Assembly: GCA_027451305.1 (NCBI GenBank)
Contig: DAIDJQ010000117.1
Span: 1 to 14,754 of the forward strand
Direction: 5' to 3'
Source: Cellulomonas sp.
GTDB lineage: Bacteria > Actinomycetota > Actinomycetes > Actinomycetales > Cellulomonadaceae
DNA length: 14,754 bases
The position numbers were made by a program, and so were the translations under genes. Below are positions 4,368-11,993 of the stretch, one piece after another (position 1 is the stretch's first letter; each line of letters opens with the position of its first letter). The notes below the pieces were generated by a model. It ran no database searches. It had not been told where the DNA came from and saw only the letters and a list, made by a program, of their open reading frames with translations.

Positions 4368-7157
4368 TCAGTGCGCCGCATGCTGGTGGCCGTAGCGGTG
4401 CGGGTCGGCGTCGAACGTCGCGGCGCACCCGGCCGAGCAGAAGGCGAAGGTTGTCCCGTCGTGCTCGCGCGTGGCGGCGGCGTTCGTCGGGTCGACGGAC
4501 ATCCCGCAGACGGGGTCGACGACCGTGGCGGCGGATCCGTGGTCGTGGGGCGCGTGGTCGTGGTGCATGGCGTTCTCCTCATGGTCGTTCGCAAGCTCGA
4601 CCACCGGGTCGGTGGTCGAGGTCCGGGGGGCCGCGCCGGGCGACCGGGGGGTGAACCGGCGCAGCCGGTTGGCGTTGGCGACGACCGACAGCGACGACAT
4701 CGCCATCGCCAGCGCCGCGATCATCGGGCTCAGCAGCAGGCCGAACGCCGGGTACAGGGCACCGGCGGCGATCGGGATCCCGATCGCGTTGTACCCGAAC
4801 GCGAACCACAGGTTCTGCCGGATGTTGCGCATCGTCGCCCGGGACAGGTCGATCGCGGTGACCAGTCCGCCGAGGTTGCCGGAGATCAAGGTGATGTCGG
4901 AGGACTCGATGGCGACGTCGGTGCCGGTCCCGATCGCCGAGCCGACGTCCGCCTGGGCCAGGGCTGGAGCGTCGTTGATGCCGTCGCCGACCATCCCGAC
5001 GATGCGACCTTCCGCCTGCAGCCGCTTGACCTCCCGAGACTTGTGCTCGGGGAGGACCTCGGCAACGACCCGGCGCACGCCGACCTGCCGAGCGATCGCC
5101 GCGGCGGTGGCCCGGTTGTCGCCGGTCATCATCACCACGTCGATCCCACGAGCCGTCAGGTCCGCGATCGCGGACGCCGAACCGGGCTTGACGGGGTCGG
5201 CGACCGCGATGACGCCCGCCGGCCTGCCGTCGACAGCCACGAGCATCGGGGTCTTCCCCTCAGCGGCCAGCGCGTCCCGGTCGCTGCGCAGCCGCGCGGG
5301 ATCGACACCGGCGCCGGCCAGGAGACGTTCGTTGCCGACGAGGACCTCGCTGCCGCCGACGCACGCACGCACGCCCTGCCCAGTGACCGACTCGAACCTC
5401 GCAACGGCGGGCCACTGCCCACCCAGCCGCCGTGCTGCGGCGACGATCGCGGCGGCGAGCGGGTGCTCCGAGTCGCGCTCGGCCGCCGCGACGAGCCGCA
5501 GCAGCGCGTCTGCATCGGTGCCAGCCACCGGCCGCACGTCCGTCACCGCCGGCGCGCCGGCGGTGATCGTCCCCGTCTTGTCGAGCACCACCGTGGTCAG
5601 CCGATGCGCGGTCTCCAGCGCCTCTGCCGAGCGGATGAGGATGCCCGCGGTCGCCCCCTTGCCGGTTCCTACCGTGATCGACAGCGGTGTGGCCAAGCCC
5701 AGGGCGCACGGGCAGGCGATGACCAGCACCGACACGGCCCCGACCAGCGCGAACACCACAGAGGGAGGCGGGCCGACCAGGTACCAGACGGCGAACACCC
5801 AGATCGCGACGGTGATGACGGCGGGCACGAAATAGCCCGACACCTTGTCGGCCAGTCGCTGGATAGGCGCCTTGGAGCCCTGCGCCTCGCGGACGAGCTT
5901 GATGATCTGCGCGAGCATCGTGTCGGCGCCGACCTTGGTCGCTGTGTACCGCAGCGCACCGGTCCGGTTGATGGTCGCGCCGATGACCACGTCCCCGGGC
6001 CGCTTGACCACCGGCACGCTCTCGCCGGTCACCATCGACTCGTCGACGGGCGAAGTCCCCTCGGTGACCGTGCCGTCGACCGGAAGCCTCTCGCCCGGAC
6101 GGATCACGACCATGTCACCCACGACGACGTCCTCGACCGCGACCTCCCGCTCCGCGCCGCCCCGCACCACGCGGGCCACGCGAGGCTGCAGCCCGATCAG
6201 TGCCCGGATAGCCTCACCCGTGCCCGCCTTGGCCTTCGTCTCGAACAGACGCCCCAGGAGGATCAGGGTGAGGATGACGCCGACCGCCTCGAAGTACACC
6301 TCTCGCGAGTCGGCCGGCAGCAGGCCGGGCGCGAACGTGGCCACCAACGAGTATCCGAAGGCCGCGATGGAGCCCAGAGTGATCAGGGAGTTCATGTCGG
6401 CCGCACGGTGCGCGAGCGCCAGCCAACCTGTGCGGTGGATGGGCCAGCCCGTGTAGAGCATCACCGGTGCGACGAGCACGAGCTGGAGCCACCGCTGGTT
6501 CAGCAGGTCAGGCACCCACGTGGCGCCGAACAGTGAGGTCGCCATCACGGCGAGCAGGACCGGGAACGTGAGCACGGCGCCGACGACCACGCGCCGTGCG
6601 AGGTCCGCGATCTCGCTGGCGCGCTCGGCTGCCTCCGCACCACCGGGCGTGTCCTGCGCGCCGCCCACCGGTGCCGCCGAAGGTTCCTCCGGGATCGCCT
6701 CGCGACGATCGTCACCGAGCGCCGAACGCTGCTGCGGCACCGCCATCGACCGCTCGAGCAGAGCCGTGGACGTCGATCCTCCTCGCTCGGCTCCGGCGAC
6801 GACCTTCACCGTGCCGTGCAGCATGTTCATCCCGCACGCGAAGCCGAACTCCCCGACTCGGCCGGGCGTGAACTCGACGGCCGTGGTCGCGTAGGAGGGC
6901 AGGCTCTGGTTCACCTTGAAGTCGGGGAAGACCACACGCGACGAGCAGTCGCCAGCCTCCTGCCGATCGAAGAGCAGTCGCACCGGCACGCCCTTGACGA
7001 CCTCGATGACGTCCGGGACGTACCCGCCCCTCACCGTCACCCTCAGGGTCTGCCTGCCCTGCTCGATCGCGGCTCGCGACGAGCTGCGCGGACCGAAGAA
7101 GTACCACCCCAGCGCCGCGGTGAGCAGCGCCGCTACCGCGATGACGGCGACATCCAT
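4368..7157 (-). CDS. copA: Cu(I)-type P1B ATPase with N-terminal cupredoxin-like and C-terminal YHS domains
   Basis: This 929-residue pump should export Cu(I) using ATP. In order: one N-terminal membrane helix (3-21); a cupredoxin-like domain (about 35-122) with candidate ligands Cys71, Cys108, Met110, Met112 and His114 ([10 protein letters not shown]); eight membrane helices; actuator motif TGES (378-381); ion-site CPC (482-484); phosphorylation site DKTGT (Asp526); HP (565-566); GDGINDAP (724-731); YN in TM7 and MSSLS in TM8, the P1B-1 pattern. A His-rich linker ([11 protein letters not shown], 864-874) and a YHS domain (DPVCGM 881-886, FCSAGC 906-911) end it. There is no HMA domain. I chose ATG 7157 because it gives a compact N-terminal helix and has GAGAGGGG upstream; an earlier frame start at 7238 adds only low-complexity residues. 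CsoR and response-regulator sites lie upstream. Confidence 0.93.
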   Translation of the reverse strand: MDVAVIAVAALLTAALGWYFFGPRSSSRAAIEQGRQTLRVTVRGGYVPDVIEVVKGVPVRLLFDRQEAGDCSSRVVFPDFKVNQSLPSYATTAVEFTPGRVGEFGFACGMNMLHGTVKVVAGAERGGSTSTALLERSMAVPQQRSALGDDRREAIPEEPSAAPVGGAQDTPGGAEAAERASEIADLARRVVVGAVLTFPVLLAVMATSLFGATWVPDLLNQRWLQLVLVAPVMLYTGWPIHRTGWLALAHRAADMNSLITLGSIAAFGYSLVATFAPGLLPADSREVYFEAVGVILTLILLGRLFETKAKAGTGEAIRALIGLQPRVARVVRGGAEREVAVEDVVVGDMVVIRPGERLPVDGTVTEGTSPVDESMVTGESVPVVKRPGDVVIGATINRTGALRYTATKVGADTMLAQIIKLVREAQGSKAPIQRLADKVSGYFVPAVITVAIWVFAVWYLVGPPPSVVFALVGAVSVLVIACPCALGLATPLSITVGTGKGATAGILIRSAEALETAHRLTTVVLDKTGTITAGAPAVTDVRPVAGTDADALLRLVAAAERDSEHPLAAAIVAAARRLGGQWPAVARFESVTGQGVRACVGGSEVLVGNERLLAGAGVDPARLRSDRDALAAEGKTPMLVAVDGRPAGVIAVADPVKPGSASAIADLTARGIDVVMMTGDNRATAAAIARQVGVRRVVAEVLPEHKSREVKRLQAEGRIVGMVGDGINDAPALAQADVGSAIGTGTDVAIESSDITLISGNLGGLVTAIDLSRATMRNIRQNLWFAFGYNAIGIPIAAGALYPAFGLLLSPMIAALAMAMSSLSVVANANRLRRFTPRSPGAAPRTSTTDPVVELANDHEENAMHHDHAPHDHGSAATVVDPVCGMSVDPTNAAATREHDGTTFAFCSAGCAATFDADPHRYGHQHAAH
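4566..4580 (-). promoter_or_regulatory. Strong internal ribosome site inside the ATPase gene, able to make a free His-rich YHS protein
   Basis: In gene sense GAGGAG (4580-4575) is followed after 6 bases by ATG (4568-4566), in frame with the ATPase at residue 864. Starting there would give a 66-residue protein ending at 4368: a His-rich leader plus a YHS domain, very like the free YHS protein at 2563-2739. This looks like a former separate gene that has become fused, or a gene that makes both forms. The ribosome site is seen; its use is inferred. Confidence 0.5.
4596..4620. repeat. Perfect 10-bp inverted repeat in the ATPase-YHS linker
   Basis: CTCGACCACC (4596-4605) and GGTGGTCGAG (4611-4620) pair perfectly around a 5-base loop. 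It codes for the linker between TM8 and the His-rich YHS module, and sits about 16 bases before the internal Shine-Dalgarno. A 10-bp stem placed exactly at a domain junction suggests a former intergenic hairpin or an RNA element that separates expression of the two parts. No T-tract follows, so a classical terminator is not evident. Confidence 0.6.
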
Positions 7158-7266
7158 GGCACCCGGTCCCCTCTCCCCGCTCCGGCCGCCAGCGGCAGCT
7201 GGCCCCCCAACGGGATCGGGCACGCGGTGCACCGCCACGCCCTGTCACGCGCGGCCCGCGCACCCG

Positions 7267-7283
7267 ATACCCGGTGGGGGTAT
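7267..7283 (-). promoter_or_regulatory. CsoR-type operator upstream of the copper ATPase
   Basis: ATACCCGGTGGGGGTAT has 6-base inverted arms (ATACCC/GGGTAT) around 5 bases, a diverged form of the CsoR palindrome seen intact at 2785-2803. In gene sense TACTGT (7293-7288) is a possible -10 element whose start point would fall inside the operator, and TATACC (7284-7279) is an alternative. Either arrangement allows repression of the ATPase by apo-CsoR. The untranslated leader to ATG 7157 would be over 100 bases. Confidence 0.7.
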
Positions 7284-7325
7284 AGCCACAGTAGGTGCCG
7301 CTGTGCTGCGCCCCGCTTGCGGAGC

Positions 7326-7346
7326 GATGAAGATTCGATGAAAGGC
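7326..7346 (-). promoter_or_regulatory. Response-regulator box C upstream of the copper ATPase
   Basis: The plus strand reads GATGAAGATTCGATGAAAGG, with TGAAG at 7328 and TGAAA at 7339, 11 bases apart. The first half, TGAAGATTC, matches eight of nine bases of the published Corynebacterium CopR half-site. It lies about 35 bases upstream of the possible -10 and upstream of the CsoR operator, as expected for an activator. The ATPase would thus have both induction and derepression. Confidence 0.7.
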
Positions 7347-7407
7347 TCCGCCCGATGCCGTGCCGGGCCCGCTCGCTGGTCGATCGACGCGTCCGCGTGA
7401 CGTGCAA

Positions 7408-7450
7408 CGAGGGCGCCCCCACCGCCTGGAGTCAGTTGGGGGCGCCCTCG
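7408..7450 (-). terminator. Strong hairpin terminator after the DUF2933 gene
   Basis: CGAGGGCGCCCCCA (7408-7421) and TGGGGGCGCCCTCG (7437-7450) form a perfect 14-bp stem with a 15-base loop. It begins 22 bases beyond the stop of the DUF2933 gene. It separates that operon from the regulatory region of the ATPase, which reads in the same direction. There is no U-tract, which is common for actinobacterial terminators. Confidence 0.85.
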
Positions 7451-7472
7451 GCTGGGCATGACGCGTGTCAGG

Positions 7473-7730
7473 TCAGGGGATGCGCTCGTGGTTCTCGCGC
7501 GTCAGGGAAGCCTGCGGCAGCGGCAGGTGGTCGTGCTGGTGCTCGTGCCCGCCTCCGGCGCCGTGATCGTGCCCGCTCTTGTTCATCGTGACCATCATCG
7601 CGACCATCCCGAGCGGACAGGCCAGGAGGAACGCATAGAGCACCGCCGTCCGCAGGTCGACCCCGAGCAGCCAGAGGACCACGAGGACGGCCGCCCCGCC
7701 GAACGCCGTGTGCTTGAGGTGGTGCCTCAT
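7473..7730 (-). CDS. DUF2933-like small membrane protein with His-rich tail
   Basis: The 85-residue protein has two hydrophobic segments (about 10-24 and 28-48) joined by LGVDLRTAV, including ACPLGMVAMM as in DUF2933 proteins. A His-rich tail (GHDHGAGGGHEHQHDH, 53-68) follows that could bind metal. DUF2933 proteins are often found next to copper or other heavy-metal genes; their function is unknown. ATG 7730 has GAAGGGA upstream and overlaps the TGA of the SHOCT-like gene (ATGA), so the two are translated together. The strong terminator at 7408-7450 ends this operon. Membrane location and metal binding are inferred from composition. Confidence 0.8.
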   Translation of the reverse strand: MRHHLKHTAFGGAAVLVVLWLLGVDLRTAVLYAFLLACPLGMVAMMVTMNKSGHDHGAGGGHEHQHDHLPLPQASLTRENHERIP

Positions 7731-7966
7731 CGCAGTCCCTTCGTCGCGGTCGCGTGCCCGTCGATCTGCCCGCGGATCCATCGGTAGCTGTCGAGGTCGA
7801 GATCCCCCGCGGCGAGGCGGGCATCGAGGGTCGCGCGCGGGTCGGGGGTCCGCTGCGCAGGGAACAGACGACACACCGCCCAGACCGCCAGGCCGAGGAC
7901 AGCAGCCCAGGTCGCCGCCATGAGCACCCAGCCAACGGCGGTCGCCTGGCTGCACCACAGGCCCAT
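7727..7966 (-). CDS. Membrane protein with C-terminal SHOCT-like domain
   Basis: This 79-residue protein has one membrane helix (about 10-34, VGWVLMAATWAAVLGLAVWA) and a C-terminal SHOCT-like segment: DPRATLDARLAAGDLDLDSY. SHOCT is a short oligomerisation module common at the end of small bacterial membrane proteins. I chose ATG 7966 because GAGGGGGG precedes it; ATG 7999 would add 11 residues behind a weak site. It overlaps the DUF2933 gene by 4 bases. Box D lies about 90 bases upstream, so this pair is probably induced with the copper set. Small SHOCT membrane proteins recur beside copper genes in actinobacteria, but no biochemical role can be assigned here. Confidence 0.8.
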   Translation of the reverse strand: MGLWCSQATAVGWVLMAATWAAVLGLAVWAVCRLFPAQRTPDPRATLDARLAAGDLDLDSYRWIRGQIDGHATATKGLR

Positions 7967-8054
7967 CGAGCCCCCCTCGCCGCGGGAAGAGCGGCGCATG
8001 AGGACCGCTCACGTCCCAGCCTGCGGGCCTCCGATCAACTTCCAGGTGGCGCGC

Positions 8055-8075
8055 GATGAAGGCTTGCTGAAGATC
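8055..8075 (-). promoter_or_regulatory. Response-regulator box D upstream of the SHOCT/DUF2933 genes
   Basis: The plus strand reads GATGAAGGCTTGCTGAAGAT, with TGAAG at 8057 and 8068, 11 bases apart. It lies in the gap between the kinase stop (8095) and the SHOCT gene, giving that pair its own promoter. The following 57 bases in gene sense match those after box A at 40 positions, including a shared TTGA about 16 bases and GGCTGG about 33 bases after the second half-site. Confidence 0.65.
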
Positions 8076-8094
8076 GACTCGTGCCGCTCGGCGC

Positions 8095-9195
8095 TCAGGC
8101 TGCGGGGAGAGTGACGTCGAACCTCGACCCCAGTCCCGGACCGTCGCTGTGCGCGGACACCGTGCCGTCGTGCGCCTGCACCAGGGCCCGCACGATCGCC
8201 AGACCGATGCCCGAGCCGCCGCGGTCACGATCACGGGCGAGGTCCACCCGGTAGAAGCGCTCGAAGACGTGCGGCAGGTGCTCGGGGGCGATGCCCTCGC
8301 CCGTGTCCGCCACGGTGAACCGGATCCCGGTACCGGCGCGAGCGGCCGAGAGCGTGATCCGGCCGCCGCTCGGAGTGTGACGGATCGCGTTCTCCACCAG
8401 GTTTCCCAGTACCTGGGCGAACCGGTCATGATCGACGCGGACGTTCAGCAGCCCGGAAGGTGCGCGCACGACGAGCTCGACCCCGGCGGCCTCGGCGCCC
8501 ACTCTCGCGGCCGAGGCAGCCGCCTCGAGGAGCTCGGCCGGCGCACCCACCCGCAGGTTGAGCTGCAGCGAGCCGCTCTCGGCCTGGGTCACGGCCGCCA
8601 GATCGGCCGCCAGGCGTACCAGCCGAGAGGCCTGGGCGCGCAGCACGTCGAGCGTGTCGGGTGTCAGCTGAGCCACCCCGTCCTCGAGGGCGTCCAGGTA
8701 GGCGGCGATCGTGGCCACCGGGGTTCGTAGCTCGTGCGCCACGTCGGCCATGAGCCGGCGACGCAGCACCTCGTCGTTGTTGAGCCGGGCCGCCATCGCG
8801 TTGAACGCGTCGGCCAGGTCGTCGAACTCGACCCCCATCCGCGGCCGGGCCAGCTGCACGTCGAACCGGCCCGACGCCACTTCGCCCGCGGCACCCGACA
8901 AGCTTCCCAGGGAGGCGCCGATCCGCCGGGCGAGGACGACACTGACCACCAGCGCGGTGAGCACCGCTGCGGCCAACGCCACGGCCATCGTCAACGCGCT
9001 CGCCGAGACGAAGGCACTCTCCGCGTACTCGACCGCGGTCCCCGGCGCGCGCTCCGCCGCGAGCATGTGCCGGTGGAACAGGGCTGGGCCGACGGCGCCG
9101 CCGACGAGCCACGCCGCGAGCGCGGCCGCGACGACAACCAGCGCCATCGCCGTCATGAGCCTGGTGGCGATCCCCGCCCGGGCGAGCCTGCTCAT
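8095..9195 (-). CDS. Sensor histidine kinase (CopS/MprB-like)
   Basis: This 366-residue kinase has TM1 (about 14-34), a short outside loop (35-63), TM2 (64-88), a HAMP domain (89-142), the phospho-accepting His154 in DVAHELRTP, and a HATPase_c domain with the N box (Asn265, NLVENAIRHTP), G1 (DTGEG, 297-301), F box (FERFYR) and G2 (GGSGIGLAI). The outside loop is only about 30 residues and contains HRHM (41-44), a plausible copper- or silver-binding cluster. This suggests direct sensing of periplasmic metal, although the loop is far shorter than in CusS. ATG 9195 overlaps the stop of the regulator gene (ATGA), so sensor and regulator are co-translated. The kinase role is certain; the metal signal is inferred from neighbours. 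Confidence 0.92.
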   Translation of the reverse strand: MSRLARAGIATRLMTAMALVVVAAALAAWLVGGAVGPALFHRHMLAAERAPGTAVEYAESAFVSASALTMAVALAAAVLTALVVSVVLARRIGASLGSLSGAAGEVASGRFDVQLARPRMGVEFDDLADAFNAMAARLNNDEVLRRRLMADVAHELRTPVATIAAYLDALEDGVAQLTPDTLDVLRAQASRLVRLAADLAAVTQAESGSLQLNLRVGAPAELLEAAASAARVGAEAAGVELVVRAPSGLLNVRVDHDRFAQVLGNLVENAIRHTPSGGRITLSAARAGTGIRFTVADTGEGIAPEHLPHVFERFYRVDLARDRDRGGSGIGLAIVRALVQAHDGTVSAHSDGPGLGSRFDVTLPAA

Positions 9196-9908
9196 GAGCC
9201 TGTGCCCATCCGGTATCCGATGCCGCGCACGGTACGGATGTAGCGCTGTTCGGTCGTGGTGTCGGCGAGCTTGCGTCGCACGTGCAGCAGGTGGACGTCG
9301 ACCAGGTGCTCGTCGCCGACCCACTCCTCGCCCCAGACGGCGGCGATGAGGGCTCGGCGGGTGAAGGCCCGCTGCGGGTTGGCGGCCAGCGTCGCGAGCA
9401 GGTCGAACTCCGTGCGCGTCAGGGGCACCGGCCGGTCGCCCAGGAATGCCTCCCGGCCGACGCGATCGATGCGAAGCTCGCCGACGACCAGCGCGGGAGC
9501 GGCCGGAACGGGCCGGGCGGTCGTGCGGCGAGGGCGGCGCAGCAGCGTGGTGACGCGGGCGACCAGCTCACGTGGCCGGAACGGCTTGGTCATGTAGTCG
9601 TCGGCGCCGACGGACAGGCCGACCAGCGTGTCGACCTCCTCCGTGCGGGCCGTGAGCATCAGCACGTAGGCCTCGGAGAAGGTGCGCACCTGCCGGCACA
9701 CCTCGACGCCGTCCAGCCCGGGCAGCCCGAGGTCGAGCACGATCACGTCGGGGTCACGCTCGCGGGCCAGCCGAACGCCCTCGAGCCCGTCGAACGCGAG
9801 GTCGACGACGAAGCCTTCGCGCTCGAGGTAGCCGGCGACCAGACGGGCGAGCGGCCGCTCGTCGTCGACGACCAGCGCCCGTCGTTCCGGCGATGTCGAA
9901 ACGTTCAT
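9192..9908 (-). CDS. OmpR/PhoB-family response regulator (CopR-like)
   Basis: The 238-residue regulator has a receiver domain (about 9-123) with acidic pocket Asp15/Asp16, phospho-acceptor Asp59 (VIVLDLGLPG), Thr86 and Lys108 (TKPF). A winged-helix DNA-binding domain follows (about 140-235; TRTEFDLLATLA, HVRRKL, RTVRGIGYRMG). Such proteins bind tandem half-sites about 11 bp apart, which is exactly the repeat found five times in this window, so this is the best candidate for the regulator of those sites. ATG 9908 was chosen because the receiver begins 10 residues later and no regulator sequence lies upstream. A possible -10 (CACACT) ends 6 bases before the ATG, which would make the mRNA leaderless. 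The stop overlaps the kinase start. Confidence 0.93.
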   Translation of the reverse strand: MNVSTSPERRALVVDDERPLARLVAGYLEREGFVVDLAFDGLEGVRLARERDPDVIVLDLGLPGLDGVEVCRQVRTFSEAYVLMLTARTEEVDTLVGLSVGADDYMTKPFRPRELVARVTTLLRRPRRTTARPVPAAPALVVGELRIDRVGREAFLGDRPVPLTRTEFDLLATLAANPQRAFTRRALIAAVWGEEWVGDEHLVDVHLLHVRRKLADTTTEQRYIRTVRGIGYRMGTGS

Positions 9909-9968
9909 GCCGCCAGTGTGACAAGCGACCTGCGGTACGCGGCTCAGCCCGAGGCTCCTGGCCGGCGG

Positions 9969-9987
9969 CTTCATCGAACCTTGATGG
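9969..9987 (+). promoter_or_regulatory. Response-regulator box E between the regulator gene and the thiol-redox operon
   Basis: The plus strand reads CTTCATCGAACCTTGATGG, with CTTCA at 9969 and CTTGA at 9980, 11 bases apart. Relative to the rightward redox genes its orientation is the same as that of boxes A-D to their own genes, so I assign it to that operon, whose start codon is 87 bases downstream. It is also 61 bases upstream of the regulator gene on the other strand, so autoregulation is possible. Confidence 0.65.
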
Positions 9988-10073
9988 AAACGACACGGGT
10001 CGCGCAGGGCAGCCACCCGACGATCGATCGTGGTGCTGGTCTGCCAGGTCTGCGCCACCAACAGATCGGAGAC

Positions 10074-10382
10074 ATGGTGAGTTCGGACCCCTCAGCCCCC
10101 GTTCGGGTCACGGTCGTGCCGGCCCCCGCATGCCACTTCTGCGAGGACGCCGACGAGGCTCTCGCCGCGCTCGCCTCCTCCTTCCGGTTCGACCTCGAGC
10201 ACATCCCCGCCGAGAGCGCCGAGGGGCGGCGGCTCATCGCGGTGCACCGACCGGCCCTGACCCCGCTGGTGCTCGTCGACGGAACCTACTTCAGCGCGGG
10301 GCGGCTGCCACGCAAGAAGCTCGTCAAGCTGCTGACCGAGCGCGGCGCACGGATCGAGGCGGTGGGCGTCGATGGGCGGTAG
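10074..10382 (+). CDS. Glutaredoxin-like thioredoxin-fold protein
   Basis: The 102-residue protein starts a beta-strand (VRVTVVPAPAC) leading into the active site CHFC (Cys20, Cys23). The cis-proline position follows (LTPLVLVDG, Pro64), and a C-terminal helix (RKKLVKLLTER) ends the fold. It should be a cytoplasmic dithiol redox protein; no signal sequence is present. ATG 10074 has GGAG only 3 bases away, and GTG 10077 is an equally good start that would remove one residue. Its last 11 bases overlap the CcdA-like gene. In this setting it could feed reducing equivalents to the membrane thiol transporter or reduce copper-oxidised proteins. The fold is clear; the partner is inferred. Confidence 0.85.
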   Translation: MVSSDPSAPVRVTVVPAPACHFCEDADEALAALASSFRFDLEHIPAESAEGRRLIAVHRPALTPLVLVDGTYFSAGRLPRKKLVKLLTERGARIEAVGVDGR

Positions 10383-11352
10383 CTTGCTGACGACCGGCAG
10401 CGTCATCGCGGCGTTCCTGGCCGGTGGGGTGGCGCTGTTCGCCCCATGTTGCATCGTGTTCCTTGCGCCGAGCTACCTGGCCGCGGCGGTCAAGAGCCGC
10501 CGCTGGCGCCTCCTGCCGCTGACCTTCGTCTTCGCCGCCGGCCTCGCGCTCGTGCTGCTGCCGCTGACGCTCGGGGCGAGCCTGCTGGCCGGCGCGATCG
10601 CACGCTTCCACGCACCGCTCTACTACGCGGGCGGCACGCTGATGATCGCGCTCGCCGTGCTCGCCCTGTCCGGACGGATGTGGTCGCTGCCGTCCTTCAT
10701 CCGCGCCCCGGACACCACCCGGGCCGACAGCGCGAGCTTCTTCGCGCTCGGGGTGTTCTCCGGCATCGCCTCGTCCTGCTGCGCTCCGGTGCTCATCGGC
10801 ATCATGACGCTGTCGGCCCTCTCGGCCAACCCCGCCGGCGGCACGGTCCTCGGACTGGCCTACGTCTTCGGCATGGCGTTCCCGCTGTTCGCCATGGCCC
10901 TGGTGTGGGACAAGGCGCACCTCAACGAGCGGCGGTTCCTGCGCGCCAAGCCGGTGCGGATCCGTATCGCCGGGCGCCTCCTGGTGACCAACACCGTCAA
11001 CCTCGCCGTCGCCATCGGGTTCACCGCGATGGGCATCGCGATCGTCGCGCTGGCCAACGACAAGAACATGGACCGCGGCAGCGCCGCCCAGACGTGGATC
11101 GCCGAGCAGATGACCAGCGTGTTCCTGCGCATCCAGGCCTGGGCGTCACCCGTGCCGGAGGTGCTGCAGGCCCTCATCCTGTTCCTCGTCGTCGCCGGGT
11201 TGGCCGCCGCCACGCTCACGGGCCGACGGCGCAGATCCCCCGGGACCCTGGGCCATGACGAGCCCGACGGCGCTCTGGCGCCGGACACCACCGCCCTTCA
11301 GGGCGACGCTGCCGCCTCCCACCCGACTGCTGCCTCAAGGACCGAGTCATGA
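10372..11352 (+). CDS. CcdA/DsbD-like membrane thiol-disulfide transporter
   Basis: This 326-residue protein has about six membrane helices plus a C-terminal pair and a polar tail. The two conserved cysteine sites of the CcdA family are present but each is a vicinal pair: LFAPCCIVFLAPSYL (Cys26-Cys27) and GIASSCCAPVLIG (Cys136-Cys137). CcdA and DsbD carry electrons from cytoplasmic thioredoxin across the membrane to periplasmic thiol proteins. Length is greater than CcdA (about 240), due to residues 185-326, which add a long loop and a helix pair at about 205-228 and 264-284. The gene starts inside the glutaredoxin-like gene and overlaps the redoxin gene by ATGA. The redoxin downstream is the likely electron acceptor. 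The CC pairs could also bind metal. Confidence 0.85.
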   Translation: MGGSLLTTGSVIAAFLAGGVALFAPCCIVFLAPSYLAAAVKSRRWRLLPLTFVFAAGLALVLLPLTLGASLLAGAIARFHAPLYYAGGTLMIALAVLALSGRMWSLPSFIRAPDTTRADSASFFALGVFSGIASSCCAPVLIGIMTLSALSANPAGGTVLGLAYVFGMAFPLFAMALVWDKAHLNERRFLRAKPVRIRIAGRLLVTNTVNLAVAIGFTAMGIAIVALANDKNMDRGSAAQTWIAEQMTSVFLRIQAWASPVPEVLQALILFLVVAGLAAATLTGRRRRSPGTLGHDEPDGALAPDTTALQGDAAASHPTAASRTES

Positions 11353-11981
11353 CCTCCGGATCAGCCATCAAGCGCGCCAGGGAACGTCAGGAGATCCTCG
11401 AGGGGATCAAGGCCAAGCAGCACGCGAGCGAACGCAGGCACCGCGTCCTTCTCCGCTCCGTCGGCGTCAGCGTCCTGCTCGCAGTCGTGGCGCTCGTCAG
11501 CTGGGCACTCATCACGTCCAAGCCCACGCAGGACAGCGCGACCCGCGTCGCCCCGGACTTCACCCTGACCGACACCGCCGGGGTCAGCCACACCCTGTCC
11601 TCGGAGCGGGGCCACCCGGTTCTCCTGTACTTCAGCGAAGGGGCCGGCTGCGAGTCCTGCATCGTGCAACAGGCGAAGGACGAGCAGGAGGCTGGGTTCG
11701 CGGCCGCCGGCATCACCGTGTGGCCGATCGTCATGGACCAAGCCTCCGACATCGAGCAGGCCGCCGCCGCCGCGGGCGCCAAGACCCCGTTCCTGCTCGA
11801 CAACGGCACCGTCACCAAGGAGTACGGCGAGCTCGGCACCGGCATGCACGCAGACCTGCCCGGCCACGGCTTCGTCCTGATCGACTCCAACGGCAACCAG
11901 GTCTGGAAGGGTGACTACCCCTCCATGTGGATCGACCCCAAGAACCTGCTCGCCATCGTCAAGGGCAAGCTCGGCCTGTAG
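11349..11981 (+). CDS. Membrane-anchored TlpA/ResA-like redoxin
   Basis: The 210-residue protein has a basic cytoplasmic N-terminus (1-33), one membrane anchor (about 34-55) and a thioredoxin-fold domain outside the membrane (from 65, APDFTLTDTAG). The active site is GAGCESC (Cys101, Cys104). LLDNGTVTKEYGELG and HGFVLIDSNGN follow the redoxin/AhpC-TSA pattern. It would reduce disulfides or copper-damaged proteins on the outer face, fed by the CcdA-like transporter. ATG 11349 overlaps the previous stop (ATGA) and AAGGA lies upstream. The gene order transporter-redoxin is that of cytochrome c maturation and Scs copper-tolerance clusters. No cytochrome c gene or heme-handling gene (ResB/CcsA) is present, so the second role is favoured. 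Confidence 0.88.
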   Translation: MTSGSAIKRARERQEILEGIKAKQHASERRHRVLLRSVGVSVLLAVVALVSWALITSKPTQDSATRVAPDFTLTDTAGVSHTLSSERGHPVLLYFSEGAGCESCIVQQAKDEQEAGFAAAGITVWPIVMDQASDIEQAAAAAGAKTPFLLDNGTVTKEYGELGTGMHADLPGHGFVLIDSNGNQVWKGDYPSMWIDPKNLLAIVKGKLGL

Positions 11982-11993
11982 CCCGAGACGACC

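Noticed and set aside
3990..6536. An 848-codon open frame on the plus strand opposite the copper ATPase
   Set aside because: It is antisense to a gene with every P-type ATPase motif. Its translation is Arg/Gly/His-rich with no domain, as expected for the shadow frame of GC-rich coding DNA.
7158..7238. Upstream extension of the ATPase by 27 residues to 7238
   Set aside because: The extra residues are Gly/Pro/Arg-rich and would precede the N-terminal membrane helix; the ATG at 7157 has a purine-rich ribosome site and gives a sensible N-terminus.
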